Assembly: GCA_022572525.1 (NCBI GenBank)
Contig: JACZVS010000005.1
Coordinates: 1-13,964 of the forward strand
Length of the DNA: 13,964 nt
Direction: 5' to 3'
DNA from: Nanobdellota archaeon
GTDB lineage: Archaea; Nanobdellota; Nanobdellia; Pacearchaeales; UBA12030
The translations under genes and the position numbers were made by a program. Below the pieces are notes generated by a model. It did no database searches and was not told where the DNA came from. It was given only the letters and a program-made list of their open reading frames with translations. Of this stretch, positions 6,396-12,920 are shown piece by piece. The first letter of the stretch is position 1. Every line of letters begins with the position of its first letter.

Positions 6396-6418
6396 TAGAA
6401 TTGCAGGAATGAATGGCT

Positions 6419-6424
6419 TATAAA
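6419..6424 (-). promoter_or_regulatory. TATA box for the DUF5684-like membrane protein gene
   Basis: Minus-strand GATTTATAAGCC, centred 26-27 nt before the ATG at 6395, predicting a leaderless mRNA. Confidence 0.6.
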
Positions 6425-6482
6425 TCTTATCTCATCTCTCTGGAAGGTAACAACTATGATCTAAATTTATACAGAGAAATAT

Positions 6483-6506
6483 GTAAGGGTTTTCAAACTC
6501 CCTTAC
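6483..6506 (-). terminator. hairpin spanning the stop codon of the 77-residue membrane protein gene
   Basis: GTAAGGG (minus strand) and CCCTTAC form a perfect 7-bp stem (6483-6489 with 6500-6506) around a 10-nt loop that holds the TGA stop. T-rich sequence follows after a few bases on the minus strand (ATATTTCTCT). It is probably a transcript-end or stability structure. Classical hairpin terminators are not the general archaeal mode, so the function is uncertain. Confidence 0.4.
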
Positions 6507-6726
6507 TCTTTTGGAACTTTTGTATGAAATAGTATCCTACAGGAACCATAATTCCAAAATATGTTTGTGTGAAAATTCCAACTCCAAGATTGGCTAGAAG
6601 GATTACAATCCAGACGTAATGCTTATTCTTCATACTCAGATAAAGTGCATATACATTTACCAGAATCATGAAGATCAGAACAATAATTCCTAATGTTCCC
6701 CATAATATTAGTGATGTTAGTGCCAT
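6493..6726 (-). CDS. small membrane protein, 77 residues, unknown function
   Basis: A short two- or three-helix membrane protein: hydrophobic segments at about 4-29 and 37-68, the latter possibly two helices broken around T53-Q54, with a basic end (KFQKSKGV). No recognisable motif. The frame can be opened 18 nt earlier with a GTG (6744), but the TATA box at 6756-6761 puts transcription start at about 6732, downstream of that GTG, so the ATG at 6726 is chosen. The gene lies between the helicase gene and the DUF5684-like membrane protein gene. It is likely real because its promoter and base composition match the neighbours, but nothing tells its role. Confidence 0.65.
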   Translation of the reverse strand: MALTSLILWGTLGIIVLIFMILVNVYALYLSMKNKHYVWIVILLANLGVGIFTQTYFGIMVPVGYYFIQKFQKSKGV

Positions 6727-6755
6727 TTTCCTTAAAAATATCACTCAGAGATTAC

Positions 6756-6761
6756 TTAAAA
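6756..6761 (-). promoter_or_regulatory. TATA box deciding the start of the 77-residue gene
   Basis: Minus-strand ATTTTTAAGT, centred about 32 nt before the ATG at 6726. The predicted start at about 6732 leaves a leader of about 6 nt and excludes the GTG at 6744. Confidence 0.45.
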
Positions 6762-6786
6762 ATATTCCTAAATGCAATGCAAAGAC

Positions 6787-8118
6787 TTACTTTCTCCAAG
6801 GCTTATGGCCAGAAGACCTCTTGGCCCCAGAGAATCGTGATTTCGGATTTCCACTTCTTCCTCTGACATGGCTTCTATGACCATCATGTCGGCCAAACCC
6901 TGGCTTGAATGGCCTTGGCCTTCTGTCACCACCAGATCTTCCATACCCTCCTCTTGATCCTGATCCTGATCCTGATCCTGAGAATCTGTCAGTTCTTCTA
7001 ACTTTCACTCTTTCAAAACTAGGCAATTCCCTTTTTTCTATATCTATTGAGAAATCTCTCTGAATTATTGCAAAGTTTTCATAATCTTTTGGAGAAAGGA
7101 GACTAATTGCCTCCCCTTCTTTGCCAGCTCTTGCAGTTCTCCCAATCCTATGAATGTATTGTTTGCTCTCTTTTGGAATATCGTAATTGTATACATGTGT
7201 AATTCCCTTTATATCAAGCCCTCTTGCAGCAACATCTGTGCAAACGAGAACAGTAACTTTTTGTGAATGGAACTGATGCATTGTCTTACTTCTTCTATTC
7301 TGAGAAAAACCCCCATGAATTGCCTGAGCATTTACCCCTGCAGCTTTAAGATTACTTGCAACAAAATCTGTCGTGTTTTTTGTGTTACAGAAAACCATGA
7401 TCAATCTTGAATGCTCCTTTTTCAGTAGATGGGTAAGTAATGAGAGTTTATGGTTTTCTTGGATATCAAAGTAAGCTTGCTTAAGCTTTTTAGGATCTAC
7501 ATATGATTCTGCCGACACTTTTATAGGATTATGCATGAATTTGTGTGAAAGTGAAGAAACATCTTCTGGAATCGTTGCTGAGAAGAACATTGTTTGCTTT
7601 TTCTCAGGACAGTGTTTCAGGATCTGCTCAACATCATCGATAAAACCCATATCAAGCATTCTATCTGCCTCATCAAGAACAAGAATCTTTACTTTTCGTA
7701 GATCAATTGTCCTTCTTTCAAGATGGTCAAGTAGTCTTCCAGGAGTTCCAACAACAACATCTGCCTTTCTTAGATTATGTACTTGTGGATCTATTGCAAC
7801 TCCCCCATACACTGCATGTATTTCTAATGGCTTGTATTTAGAGAATTTTCTTAATGCCCTACAAACTTGTTCTGCGAGTTCTCTTGTTGGTGTAAGAATC
7901 AATGCTTGAATGCCTTTGCCTTTAACACAATCATGAATTATAGGGGCTCCAAAAACAAGTGTCTTTCCACTTCCAGTGGCGCTCTTTGCAATAACATCCT
8001 TTCCGTTCAAAACTAAATGGACTGATTTCAGCTGTATCTCACTAGGCTTTTCAAAGTGTTCGTCCTCTATGGCCCTAAGCATGGGTCCAGTAATTCCTAG
8101 TTTCTTAAATTGTTCCAT
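6787..8118 (-). CDS. DEAD-box ATP-dependent RNA helicase, RhlE-like, with basic glycine-rich tail
   Basis: A 443-residue RNA helicase that unwinds or remodels RNA, with likely roles in ribosome assembly, RNA decay or cold adaptation. All motifs are intact: Q-motif (F22 to Q29), motif I ATGSGKT (47-53), Ia PTRELA (77-82), GG (105-106), Ib TPGR (125-128), II DEAD (149-152), III SAT (180-182), V ARGLD (298-302) and VI HRIGRTAR (323-330). Two RecA-like domains fill residues 1-360. The tail (about 370-443) is a low-complexity RNA-binding extension rich in Arg, Gly, Ser and His. It begins with a Gly-Ser run encoded by a hexamer repeat. A TATA-like box at about 8172-8178 would give a leader of about 30 nt, unlike the leaderless neighbours, which leaves room for post-transcriptional control. 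The core resembles bacterial RhlE-type helicases, which also occur in archaea. Confidence 0.96.
   Translation of the reverse strand: MEQFKKLGITGPMLRAIEDEHFEKPSEIQLKSVHLVLNGKDVIAKSATGSGKTLVFGAPIIHDCVKGKGIQALILTPTRELAEQVCRALRKFSKYKPLEIHAVYGGVAIDPQVHNLRKADVVVGTPGRLLDHLERRTIDLRKVKILVLDEADRMLDMGFIDDVEQILKHCPEKKQTMFFSATIPEDVSSLSHKFMHNPIKVSAESYVDPKKLKQAYFDIQENHKLSLLTHLLKKEHSRLIMVFCNTKNTTDFVASNLKAAGVNAQAIHGGFSQNRRSKTMHQFHSQKVTVLVCTDVAARGLDIKGITHVYNYDIPKESKQYIHRIGRTARAGKEGEAISLLSPKDYENFAIIQRDFSIDIEKRELPSFERVKVRRTDRFSGSGSGSGSRGGYGRSGGDRRPRPFKPGFGRHDGHRSHVRGRSGNPKSRFSGAKRSSGHKPWRK
6955..6981 (-). repeat. GGATCA hexamer repeat, about four and a half copies
   Basis: Four exact tandem copies of TGATCC on the plus strand (6955-6978) plus a partial copy. 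On the minus strand this codes for the alternating Gly-Ser run in the helicase tail. Six-base units keep the frame, so length changes would only lengthen or shorten the linker. Confidence 0.85.
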
Positions 8119-8171
8119 TTTAACTAAGAAAAAGTTTTTCGCTTTCTCTTACTATTAACTGTGTTTAGGCT

Positions 8172-8178
8172 TTAAAAA
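8172..8178 (-). promoter_or_regulatory. probable TATA box for the helicase gene
   Basis: Minus-strand CATTTTTAAAGCC. The predicted start is at about 8148, 30 nt before the ATG. It overlaps the T-tract that follows the hairpin at 8179-8193, so the end of the upstream transcript and the start of this one may share sequence. Confidence 0.4.
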
Positions 8179-8193
8179 TGCCCCGTCCGGGCA
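8179..8193 (-). terminator. GC-rich hairpin followed by a T-tract, end of the dehydrogenase operon
   Basis: On the minus strand TGCCC and GGGCA form a 5-bp GC-rich stem with a 5-nt loop, followed immediately by TTTTT. It lies about 50 nt beyond the stop codon of the 461-residue gene, in the position and form of an intrinsic-type terminator. Confidence 0.5.
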
Positions 8194-8241
8194 GAATTGC
8201 TAAGCAAAGATGGTAATCGTTATTTATCTAAGGGTTTACTA

Positions 8242-9627
8242 TTAAGCTCCTCTATGCTGCATGTAATTCTTATGCAGCCTCTTTCTCGGATCAGTTGCTT
8301 TTATCACGGCAGTTACAGAATCTTGATTAAATCCCTTAAACCCCTGTTTTCTCTGCAAGTTCTCCATATGGCTTCCAATTGCTCCATTGTCTAGAAATTC
8401 AAGGTACTGCTCTTTTGTAATATATTTTTCTCTCAGCAACTTTTCTACTCTTGACTTCTCAACTTTCCAAGTTTCTCCCTTTGTGAATGCCTGTTTCAAA
8501 AAAGGGAAGTGAGAAAATGGTTTCATCACCTCCAGACCTTTTTTATTCAGATCCTTCTCAAGCTTTTCAAACATAAATCTTGCTTCAAGATGATGCATTC
8601 CTGCCTGTAACACACTCTCGCCATGCAAACCAATCCACAATCCAACGGTTCCAAGCTTGCTTTCTTTTGGAAGACCTTCATGAGCAAAATCCTTATGCCG
8701 TTCGTGTTTTGAAATATCCACATCTGAAAACATCACAATATCACAAATAGGATGTTCCAGAATTTGTGCTCCCCATCCGGCTTTTTCTCCAGCATAAAAA
8801 CGCTCCCTGCATTTATATCCGAGAGCTTCAAAAATTTTTATCAGAAAGAAAAAATTATTTCTAGATGATCTGTAAGTATGATGGTCGTGATTTCCCCATC
8901 CAAGTCCAAGTTTGTCCTGCCTTCCCTTCTGAATCTGTCCTGCCCTATTTCTTTTTTTCCAGTATGATCTTTCCGCTCTGAAAAAAGCATCAGTTGCTCT
9001 TTCTTTAGGCAGCCATTTAGTTACTGTATTCACCAGCTTAAGTGTATAAATCATGCCTTCTCTATCTGACCCAAATTTTCTTTTCCTTGTTGCAAACATC
9101 TTCAAGGCTTTCTTGTACTTATTGATATCTGAGGCTTTCTTGATAACATAAGCATTAGATCCTCTTCTTTCAATAGCAGTAAGAAGATAATTTACTTGTT
9201 GCTTTACAATAACCTTCCTTAAGGGAGCATATTTTTCACCTTGAACTTTCCCTTCAGTCTTAACTTTCCTCACGAAGTCTTCAACATTCTCTGGCTTTAG
9301 AACAATTTCAAATTCTCTAGAATTATGAAATAAGATAGGAAAAAATATAGAATTTTTATTCTTATATATTAAAAATCTTTTATTTTGCTGTTTCTTAAAC
9401 CGATGTTTTAGTAAAAAGCTTTCTTTCTTTTTATCATGAGGCAAGACGATATGATCAATCCAATCAAAAAATCTTGTTGAGCTCTCTGATCGCATTTTTC
9501 TGGCAAGTCTTCTAGCCATAGAATTGTTCCTTAGAAATCTGTTAACCTCTTTTTGCAAAAATCTTTCTGTATCAGGATAAAGTTGCCAATCAAATCCAGA
9601 TATAAATCCCTTCTCTAGCTTTTTCAT
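8242..9627 (-). CDS. 461-residue protein of unknown function, possibly a VOC/DUF1338-like metalloenzyme
   Basis: I cannot name this protein with confidence. It is soluble, basic and free of membrane segments. The first half contains FFDWIDHIVLP (53-63). The centre has GWGNHDHHTYRSSRNNFF (243-260) with H247, H249 and H250, followed by IFEALGYKCRERFYAG (265-280), GWGAQILEHP (284-293) and a strand DIVMFSDVD (296-304). Later come TVGLWIGLHGESVLQ (327-341) with H335, GMHHLEARF (343-351) with H345, H346 and E348, and GAIGSHMENLQRKQGFKGFN (415-434). The recurring pattern of a strand with D-H, then L-G-Y, then a closing acidic ligand recalls the vicinal-oxygen-chelate fold and the DUF1338 family (2-oxoadipate to D-2-hydroxyglutarate enzymes of similar length). 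That is inference from motif shape only. Its ATG overlaps the stop of the upstream dehydrogenase gene (ATGA), with AAGG just before it as ribosome binding site, so the two are translationally coupled and probably serve one pathway. Confidence 0.75.
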   Translation of the reverse strand: MKKLEKGFISGFDWQLYPDTERFLQKEVNRFLRNNSMARRLARKMRSESSTRFFDWIDHIVLPHDKKKESFLLKHRFKKQQNKRFLIYKNKNSIFFPILFHNSREFEIVLKPENVEDFVRKVKTEGKVQGEKYAPLRKVIVKQQVNYLLTAIERRGSNAYVIKKASDINKYKKALKMFATRKRKFGSDREGMIYTLKLVNTVTKWLPKERATDAFFRAERSYWKKRNRAGQIQKGRQDKLGLGWGNHDHHTYRSSRNNFFFLIKIFEALGYKCRERFYAGEKAGWGAQILEHPICDIVMFSDVDISKHERHKDFAHEGLPKESKLGTVGLWIGLHGESVLQAGMHHLEARFMFEKLEKDLNKKGLEVMKPFSHFPFLKQAFTKGETWKVEKSRVEKLLREKYITKEQYLEFLDNGAIGSHMENLQRKQGFKGFNQDSVTAVIKATDPRKRLHKNYMQHRGA

Positions 9628-11057
9628 CCTTTTTTGTATTCTATATTTTTAGTTATAGGATCTAAGTTGAAAACAACTTTTGGGTTTAAAATATTATCTG
9701 GATCAAAAATCTTCTTGATTTTTCTCATATATTCATACATCTTTTTCGATTCCATGGCTAAATATCTGGAACGGCATAAACCAGAATTGTGCTCTCCCAC
9801 AAGTGTTCCATTATACTTCCTTAGTATTTTGAATATATCTCTCCCAATCTTATCTAGCTCTTCTGGATTTTTCTTCATATCAATAAACGGCCTTAAATGC
9901 AAACTTCCGATGCCTATATGTCCAAAACTCGCTATCATAACTCCTTTTCTTTTTTCGTATTTTTTGATTTCATGCATTATATCTGCAAAATCTTTAGGAT
10001 AAAAGGTGGTATCGTCAATCCCAGAAGGTAGATGCAGGCCAAGCTTTTTGGCCTTATCCTCTAGCTTAGGCAGAGTAAGAGCTCTTGATTTCCATAAGTG
10101 TGGTCTTTTATTTAGAGGGACTTTTTTAGTGCTAAGAGCTTTCTTTAAAATTTCAGAAACATCTGTCTTTTTTTCAAAACCAACAATCAATCCAGCAACA
10201 GCATCTTTTTTATGATAACGTTCATTCCATAACTCAAGAGATTCCTTCCCAACGTATTCAACACTAACGGCCCCTTTTTTCAATAAAGAATTCATAACTT
10301 TTTGTAAAGAGTTAAAATCCTTAAAATGAAGTAAATAAAGATCTGCAAGTTTCTTAAAACGTGGAGGAGAAAATTCAATTTCTGTCAACAGCAAGAGTGT
10401 TCCAGTACTACCAACAATTAAGTGTGTTATAACATCATTTATTCTTTTGTACTCAAACAAAGCTTTCAGATTATATCCACCAGCTAATGCTGGTCTTTTT
10501 TTTATGTAGTCTGCGATCTTATCTTTCTTAATTTGCTTCTGTAATAAGGATATTTTTTTCACAATGTCTTTTGGAATTATTTTAGAAGTGTCAAGAATCC
10601 TCCCATCTGCTAATATTCCACGTAAAGATTTAATTTGTTTATCTGTTGATCCATATTTAACAGTCCTAGGGCCAACAGATCTTGTATTAACATTGCCACC
10701 TATTGCACAATACTCATGTAAAGGAGAACTTGGTAACATGAAGCCTTTTCTTTCGACAGCTGGTCTTAACTCCTTGATTAGAACTCCAGACTGAACTCTT
10801 GTCACTTCTCCAATCTTAACAATTCTGTTAAAGTGTTTAGAAAAATCAATAATGATGCCTTTGCCAATGCAAGCCCCACTCAATCCTGTTCCGCCACCTC
10901 TTGGAGTTACCGGCAATCTGTGTTTTCTTGCATATTCTGTAATAGCAACAATGTCCTTTTCGGTCCTTGGGAATGTAATTAAAGAGGGTTTAATGCTGTA
11001 AATACTTCTATCTTGACTATATTTTCTGAGAAGTTTTGGAGTTGAATAAAATTTCAT
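9624..11057 (-). CDS. FAD-linked D-2-hydroxyacid dehydrogenase (GlcD / D-2-hydroxyglutarate dehydrogenase type)
   Basis: A 477-residue flavoprotein that oxidises a D-2-hydroxyacid (lactate, glycolate or 2-hydroxyglutarate type) to the 2-oxoacid. The N-terminal FAD-binding domain shows TPRGGGTGLSGACIG (51-65), the MLPSSPLHEYCAIGGNVNTR region (107-126) and VGSTGTLLLLTEI (215-227). The C-terminal FAD-oxidase domain has GHIGIGSLHLRPF (379-391), GEHNSGLCRSRYL (421-433) and the closing FDPDNILNPKVVF (451-463). H380 and H387, seven apart, with E422 match the metal-binding His/His/Glu arrangement of D-lactate and D-2-hydroxyglutarate dehydrogenases. There is no C-terminal iron-sulfur extension, so the electron acceptor must be another protein or quinone. 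It is the first gene of a two-gene unit, overlapping the next gene by 4 nt, and faces the fumarate reductase-like gene across a shared promoter region. The exact substrate is undecided. Confidence 0.9.
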   Translation of the reverse strand: MKFYSTPKLLRKYSQDRSIYSIKPSLITFPRTEKDIVAITEYARKHRLPVTPRGGGTGLSGACIGKGIIIDFSKHFNRIVKIGEVTRVQSGVLIKELRPAVERKGFMLPSSPLHEYCAIGGNVNTRSVGPRTVKYGSTDKQIKSLRGILADGRILDTSKIIPKDIVKKISLLQKQIKKDKIADYIKKRPALAGGYNLKALFEYKRINDVITHLIVGSTGTLLLLTEIEFSPPRFKKLADLYLLHFKDFNSLQKVMNSLLKKGAVSVEYVGKESLELWNERYHKKDAVAGLIVGFEKKTDVSEILKKALSTKKVPLNKRPHLWKSRALTLPKLEDKAKKLGLHLPSGIDDTTFYPKDFADIMHEIKKYEKRKGVMIASFGHIGIGSLHLRPFIDMKKNPEELDKIGRDIFKILRKYNGTLVGEHNSGLCRSRYLAMESKKMYEYMRKIKKIFDPDNILNPKVVFNLDPITKNIEYKKG

Positions 11058-11061
11058 TTCA

Positions 11062-11078
11062 CTCTTTTTAAAAAAGAG
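11062..11078. promoter_or_regulatory. 17-bp palindrome in the divergent promoter, candidate operator
   Basis: CTCTTTTT (11062-11069) and AAAAAGAG (11071-11078) are perfect 8-bp arms around one base. The element sits directly between the dehydrogenase start codon (11057) and its TATA boxes, covering the predicted transcription start, the right place for a repressor site. It is AT-rich, so chance cannot be excluded. Confidence 0.35.
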
Positions 11079-11086
11079 AAATATAG

Positions 11087-11095
11087 ATATATAAA
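11087..11095 (-). promoter_or_regulatory. TATA box for the dehydrogenase operon
   Basis: Minus-strand TTTATATAT, centred about 34 nt before the ATG at 11057 (leader about 8 nt). A second weaker box, CTATATTTC at about 11080-11086, would give a leaderless start. The region is rich in T-A steps, so which is used cannot be told. Confidence 0.5.
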
Positions 11096-11115
11096 CATTC
11101 TGTTAAAAGAAAAAG

Positions 11116-11122
11116 TTTAAAA
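11116..11122 (+). promoter_or_regulatory. TATA box for the fumarate reductase-like gene
   Basis: AAGTTTAAAACA, centred 26 nt before the ATG at 11145, predicting a leaderless mRNA. It lies within 35 nt of the opposing box, making a compact divergent promoter. Confidence 0.6.
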
Positions 11123-11144
11123 CATTCTTTTCTGACTTATTTAT

Positions 11145-12881
11145 ATGATGAAAAAAGAGGCACAAAAATCCGATGTTCTTATAATAGGTTCTGGCGGAGC
11201 TGGCTTGCGAGCTGCAATTGAGCTCAAAGACAATGGAGTAGATGTTCTTGTTGTTGGTAAAAGTAAGAAGAGGGATGCTCATACAATTCTTGCCACAGGT
11301 GGTATCAATGCAGCCCTAGGCAATATGGATCCAAAAGATAGTTGGCGGCTTCATGCTGCTGATACAATAAAAGATGGTGCATATATTAATGATCCAATTG
11401 CGGTTAAACTCCTCTGTAAAAATGCACCGCGTGCTATCAAGGAGCTTGCAGATTGGGGAGTGAAATTTCACAGAGAAAAAGATGGAAGTATTACACAAAG
11501 ATTTTTTGGTGCTGCAACTTATAGAAGAGCATGCTTTGTAGGAGATCACATTGGAAAGGAGGTTCTCAATATTTTAGTTGATCAGGCTAAGAAGAGAAAA
11601 ATACGTTTCAAAGGTGAAGTGTATATCTTTTCTTTGCTTCATCATAAAGGAAAAGTTAATGGAGCTGTTGGTTTAGATTTCAGGCATGGAAGAGTCATAG
11701 TATTTCATGCAAAAATAGTTGTTCTTGCTACCGGAGGCCACTCAAGACTCTTCGAGAGAAGTTCTTCTCGTTTCTGGGAGAATAATGGAGATGGTATTCA
11801 ACTTGCCTACGATGTTGGAGCCAATTTCATGGATATGGAAATGTTCCAATTCCATCCTACTGGAATGGTATGGCCATCAGAAGCCGTAGGAACACTGGTT
11901 ACCGAAGCTGTAAGGGGAGAAGGTGGAATCCTTACTAATACTAAAGGAGAGCGCTTCATGAAAAAATATGATCCAAAAAGGATGGAGCTTTCCACTAGAG
12001 ACATTGTTTCCAGAGCCATCTATACAGAAGTTGAAGAAGGTAGAGGAACAAAACTGGGAGGAGTATGGTTGGATATTACTCATAGACCAAAATCATACAT
12101 TTTGAAGCGTTTACCTAAGATGTATAAGCAGTTTATGCATTATCTAAATGTCGACATCTCAAAGCAGAAAATGGAAGTTGCTCCTGTTGCTCACTATAGT
12201 ATGGGGGGTATTTTTGTAGATCATACTACTGGAAAAACTTCTGTTAAGAATTTGTTTGCAATAGGGGAAGTAACATCTGGAATGCATGGAGGCAATCGTT
12301 TGGGTGGAAATAGCCTTGCAGAAACAATGGTTTTTGGTAGACTAACTGGCCAAAGAATTGTAAAAGAACTTGGAAGGGTCAGGTGGCTGCCACTAGATGA
12401 GAAGCTCATCAAGGAAAAAGAGGAAGATCTTAATAGTATGTTAAAAGCGAAAAAAGGAAAAGATCCTATTAAAGTCAAAAAAGAAATCCAAAACATAATG
12501 TGGAAGGATGTTGGTGTAGTGCGTAATGCAAGAGGTATGAAAAAAGCACTTAAAGCAATTACCAAATACAGAAAAGTTAAGTTAAAGTCTGGAAACAGAC
12601 TCAAGAATAACCAAAAGCTTATTGCTGCTCTTGATGTGAAAAATATGTTTAATTCATGTGAGATGATTGTCAAGTGCGCACGACTTAGAAAGGAAAGCAG
12701 AGCTGCGCACTATAGAACAGATTATAAAAAAACTTCTGAGAGATGGAAAAAAAATATCATTTGTATTCCCAACAAATATGGAAAAGGCTTTAAGATCACT
12801 ACATGGAAAGTCCCAGAAGTTCCTAAAGAGATAAAGAAATTACTGAAGGTAAAGGCAGTAAAAGTGCACCTCCTAGAGTAA
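11145..12881 (+). CDS. fumarate reductase / succinate dehydrogenase-type flavoprotein subunit
   Basis: A 578-residue flavoprotein interconverting fumarate and succinate, or a close relative. The FAD-binding GSGGAGLRAA (15-24) opens the protein. DAHTILATGGINAALGN (44-60) matches the site where SdhA/FrdA bind FAD covalently, with H46 at the histidine position, arguing against L-aspartate oxidase, which lacks it. VVLATGGHS (192-200) and FQFHPTGM (234-241, H237) follow. TEAVRGEGG (253-261), the catalytic-arginine region STRDIVSRA (283-291, R285), AHYSMGG (349-355, H350) and HGGNRLGGNSLAE (381-393) complete the set. The C-terminal helical domain (about 415-540) is present. No FrdB/SdhB iron-sulfur subunit or membrane anchor lies in the window; the next gene is a fumarate lyase homologue 39 nt on. 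Two ATGs in tandem open the gene; the first fits the TATA spacing. A thiol:fumarate reductase subunit A is the main alternative. Confidence 0.9.
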   Translation: MMKKEAQKSDVLIIGSGGAGLRAAIELKDNGVDVLVVGKSKKRDAHTILATGGINAALGNMDPKDSWRLHAADTIKDGAYINDPIAVKLLCKNAPRAIKELADWGVKFHREKDGSITQRFFGAATYRRACFVGDHIGKEVLNILVDQAKKRKIRFKGEVYIFSLLHHKGKVNGAVGLDFRHGRVIVFHAKIVVLATGGHSRLFERSSSRFWENNGDGIQLAYDVGANFMDMEMFQFHPTGMVWPSEAVGTLVTEAVRGEGGILTNTKGERFMKKYDPKRMELSTRDIVSRAIYTEVEEGRGTKLGGVWLDITHRPKSYILKRLPKMYKQFMHYLNVDISKQKMEVAPVAHYSMGGIFVDHTTGKTSVKNLFAIGEVTSGMHGGNRLGGNSLAETMVFGRLTGQRIVKELGRVRWLPLDEKLIKEKEEDLNSMLKAKKGKDPIKVKKEIQNIMWKDVGVVRNARGMKKALKAITKYRKVKLKSGNRLKNNQKLIAALDVKNMFNSCEMIVKCARLRKESRAAHYRTDYKKTSERWKKNIICIPNKYGKGFKITTWKVPEVPKEIKKLLKVKAVKVHLLE

Positions 12882-12891
12882 TATCTGAAAA

Positions 12892-12900
12892 TTTATAAAT
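12892..12900 (+). promoter_or_regulatory. TATA box for the fumarate lyase homologue
   Basis: TTTATAAAT, centred 25-26 nt before the ATG at 12921. It starts 10 nt after the stop codon of the upstream flavoprotein gene, so the lyase has its own leaderless promoter although the genes are adjacent and co-directional. Confidence 0.65.
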
Positions 12901-12920
12901 ACTGGAATGTAACTCTAGTT

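Noticed and set aside
6727..6744. GTG start extending the 77-residue membrane protein by six residues
   Set aside because: The TATA box at 6756-6761 places the transcription start downstream of this GTG.
12221..12673. 150-codon minus-strand frame within the flavoprotein gene
   Set aside because: It is antisense to a well-conserved coding sequence and its composition is that of a shadow frame.
11145..12881. L-aspartate oxidase (NadB) for the flavoprotein
   Set aside because: The covalent-flavin histidine context AHT..ATGGINAALGN and the 578-residue length fit SdhA/FrdA better.
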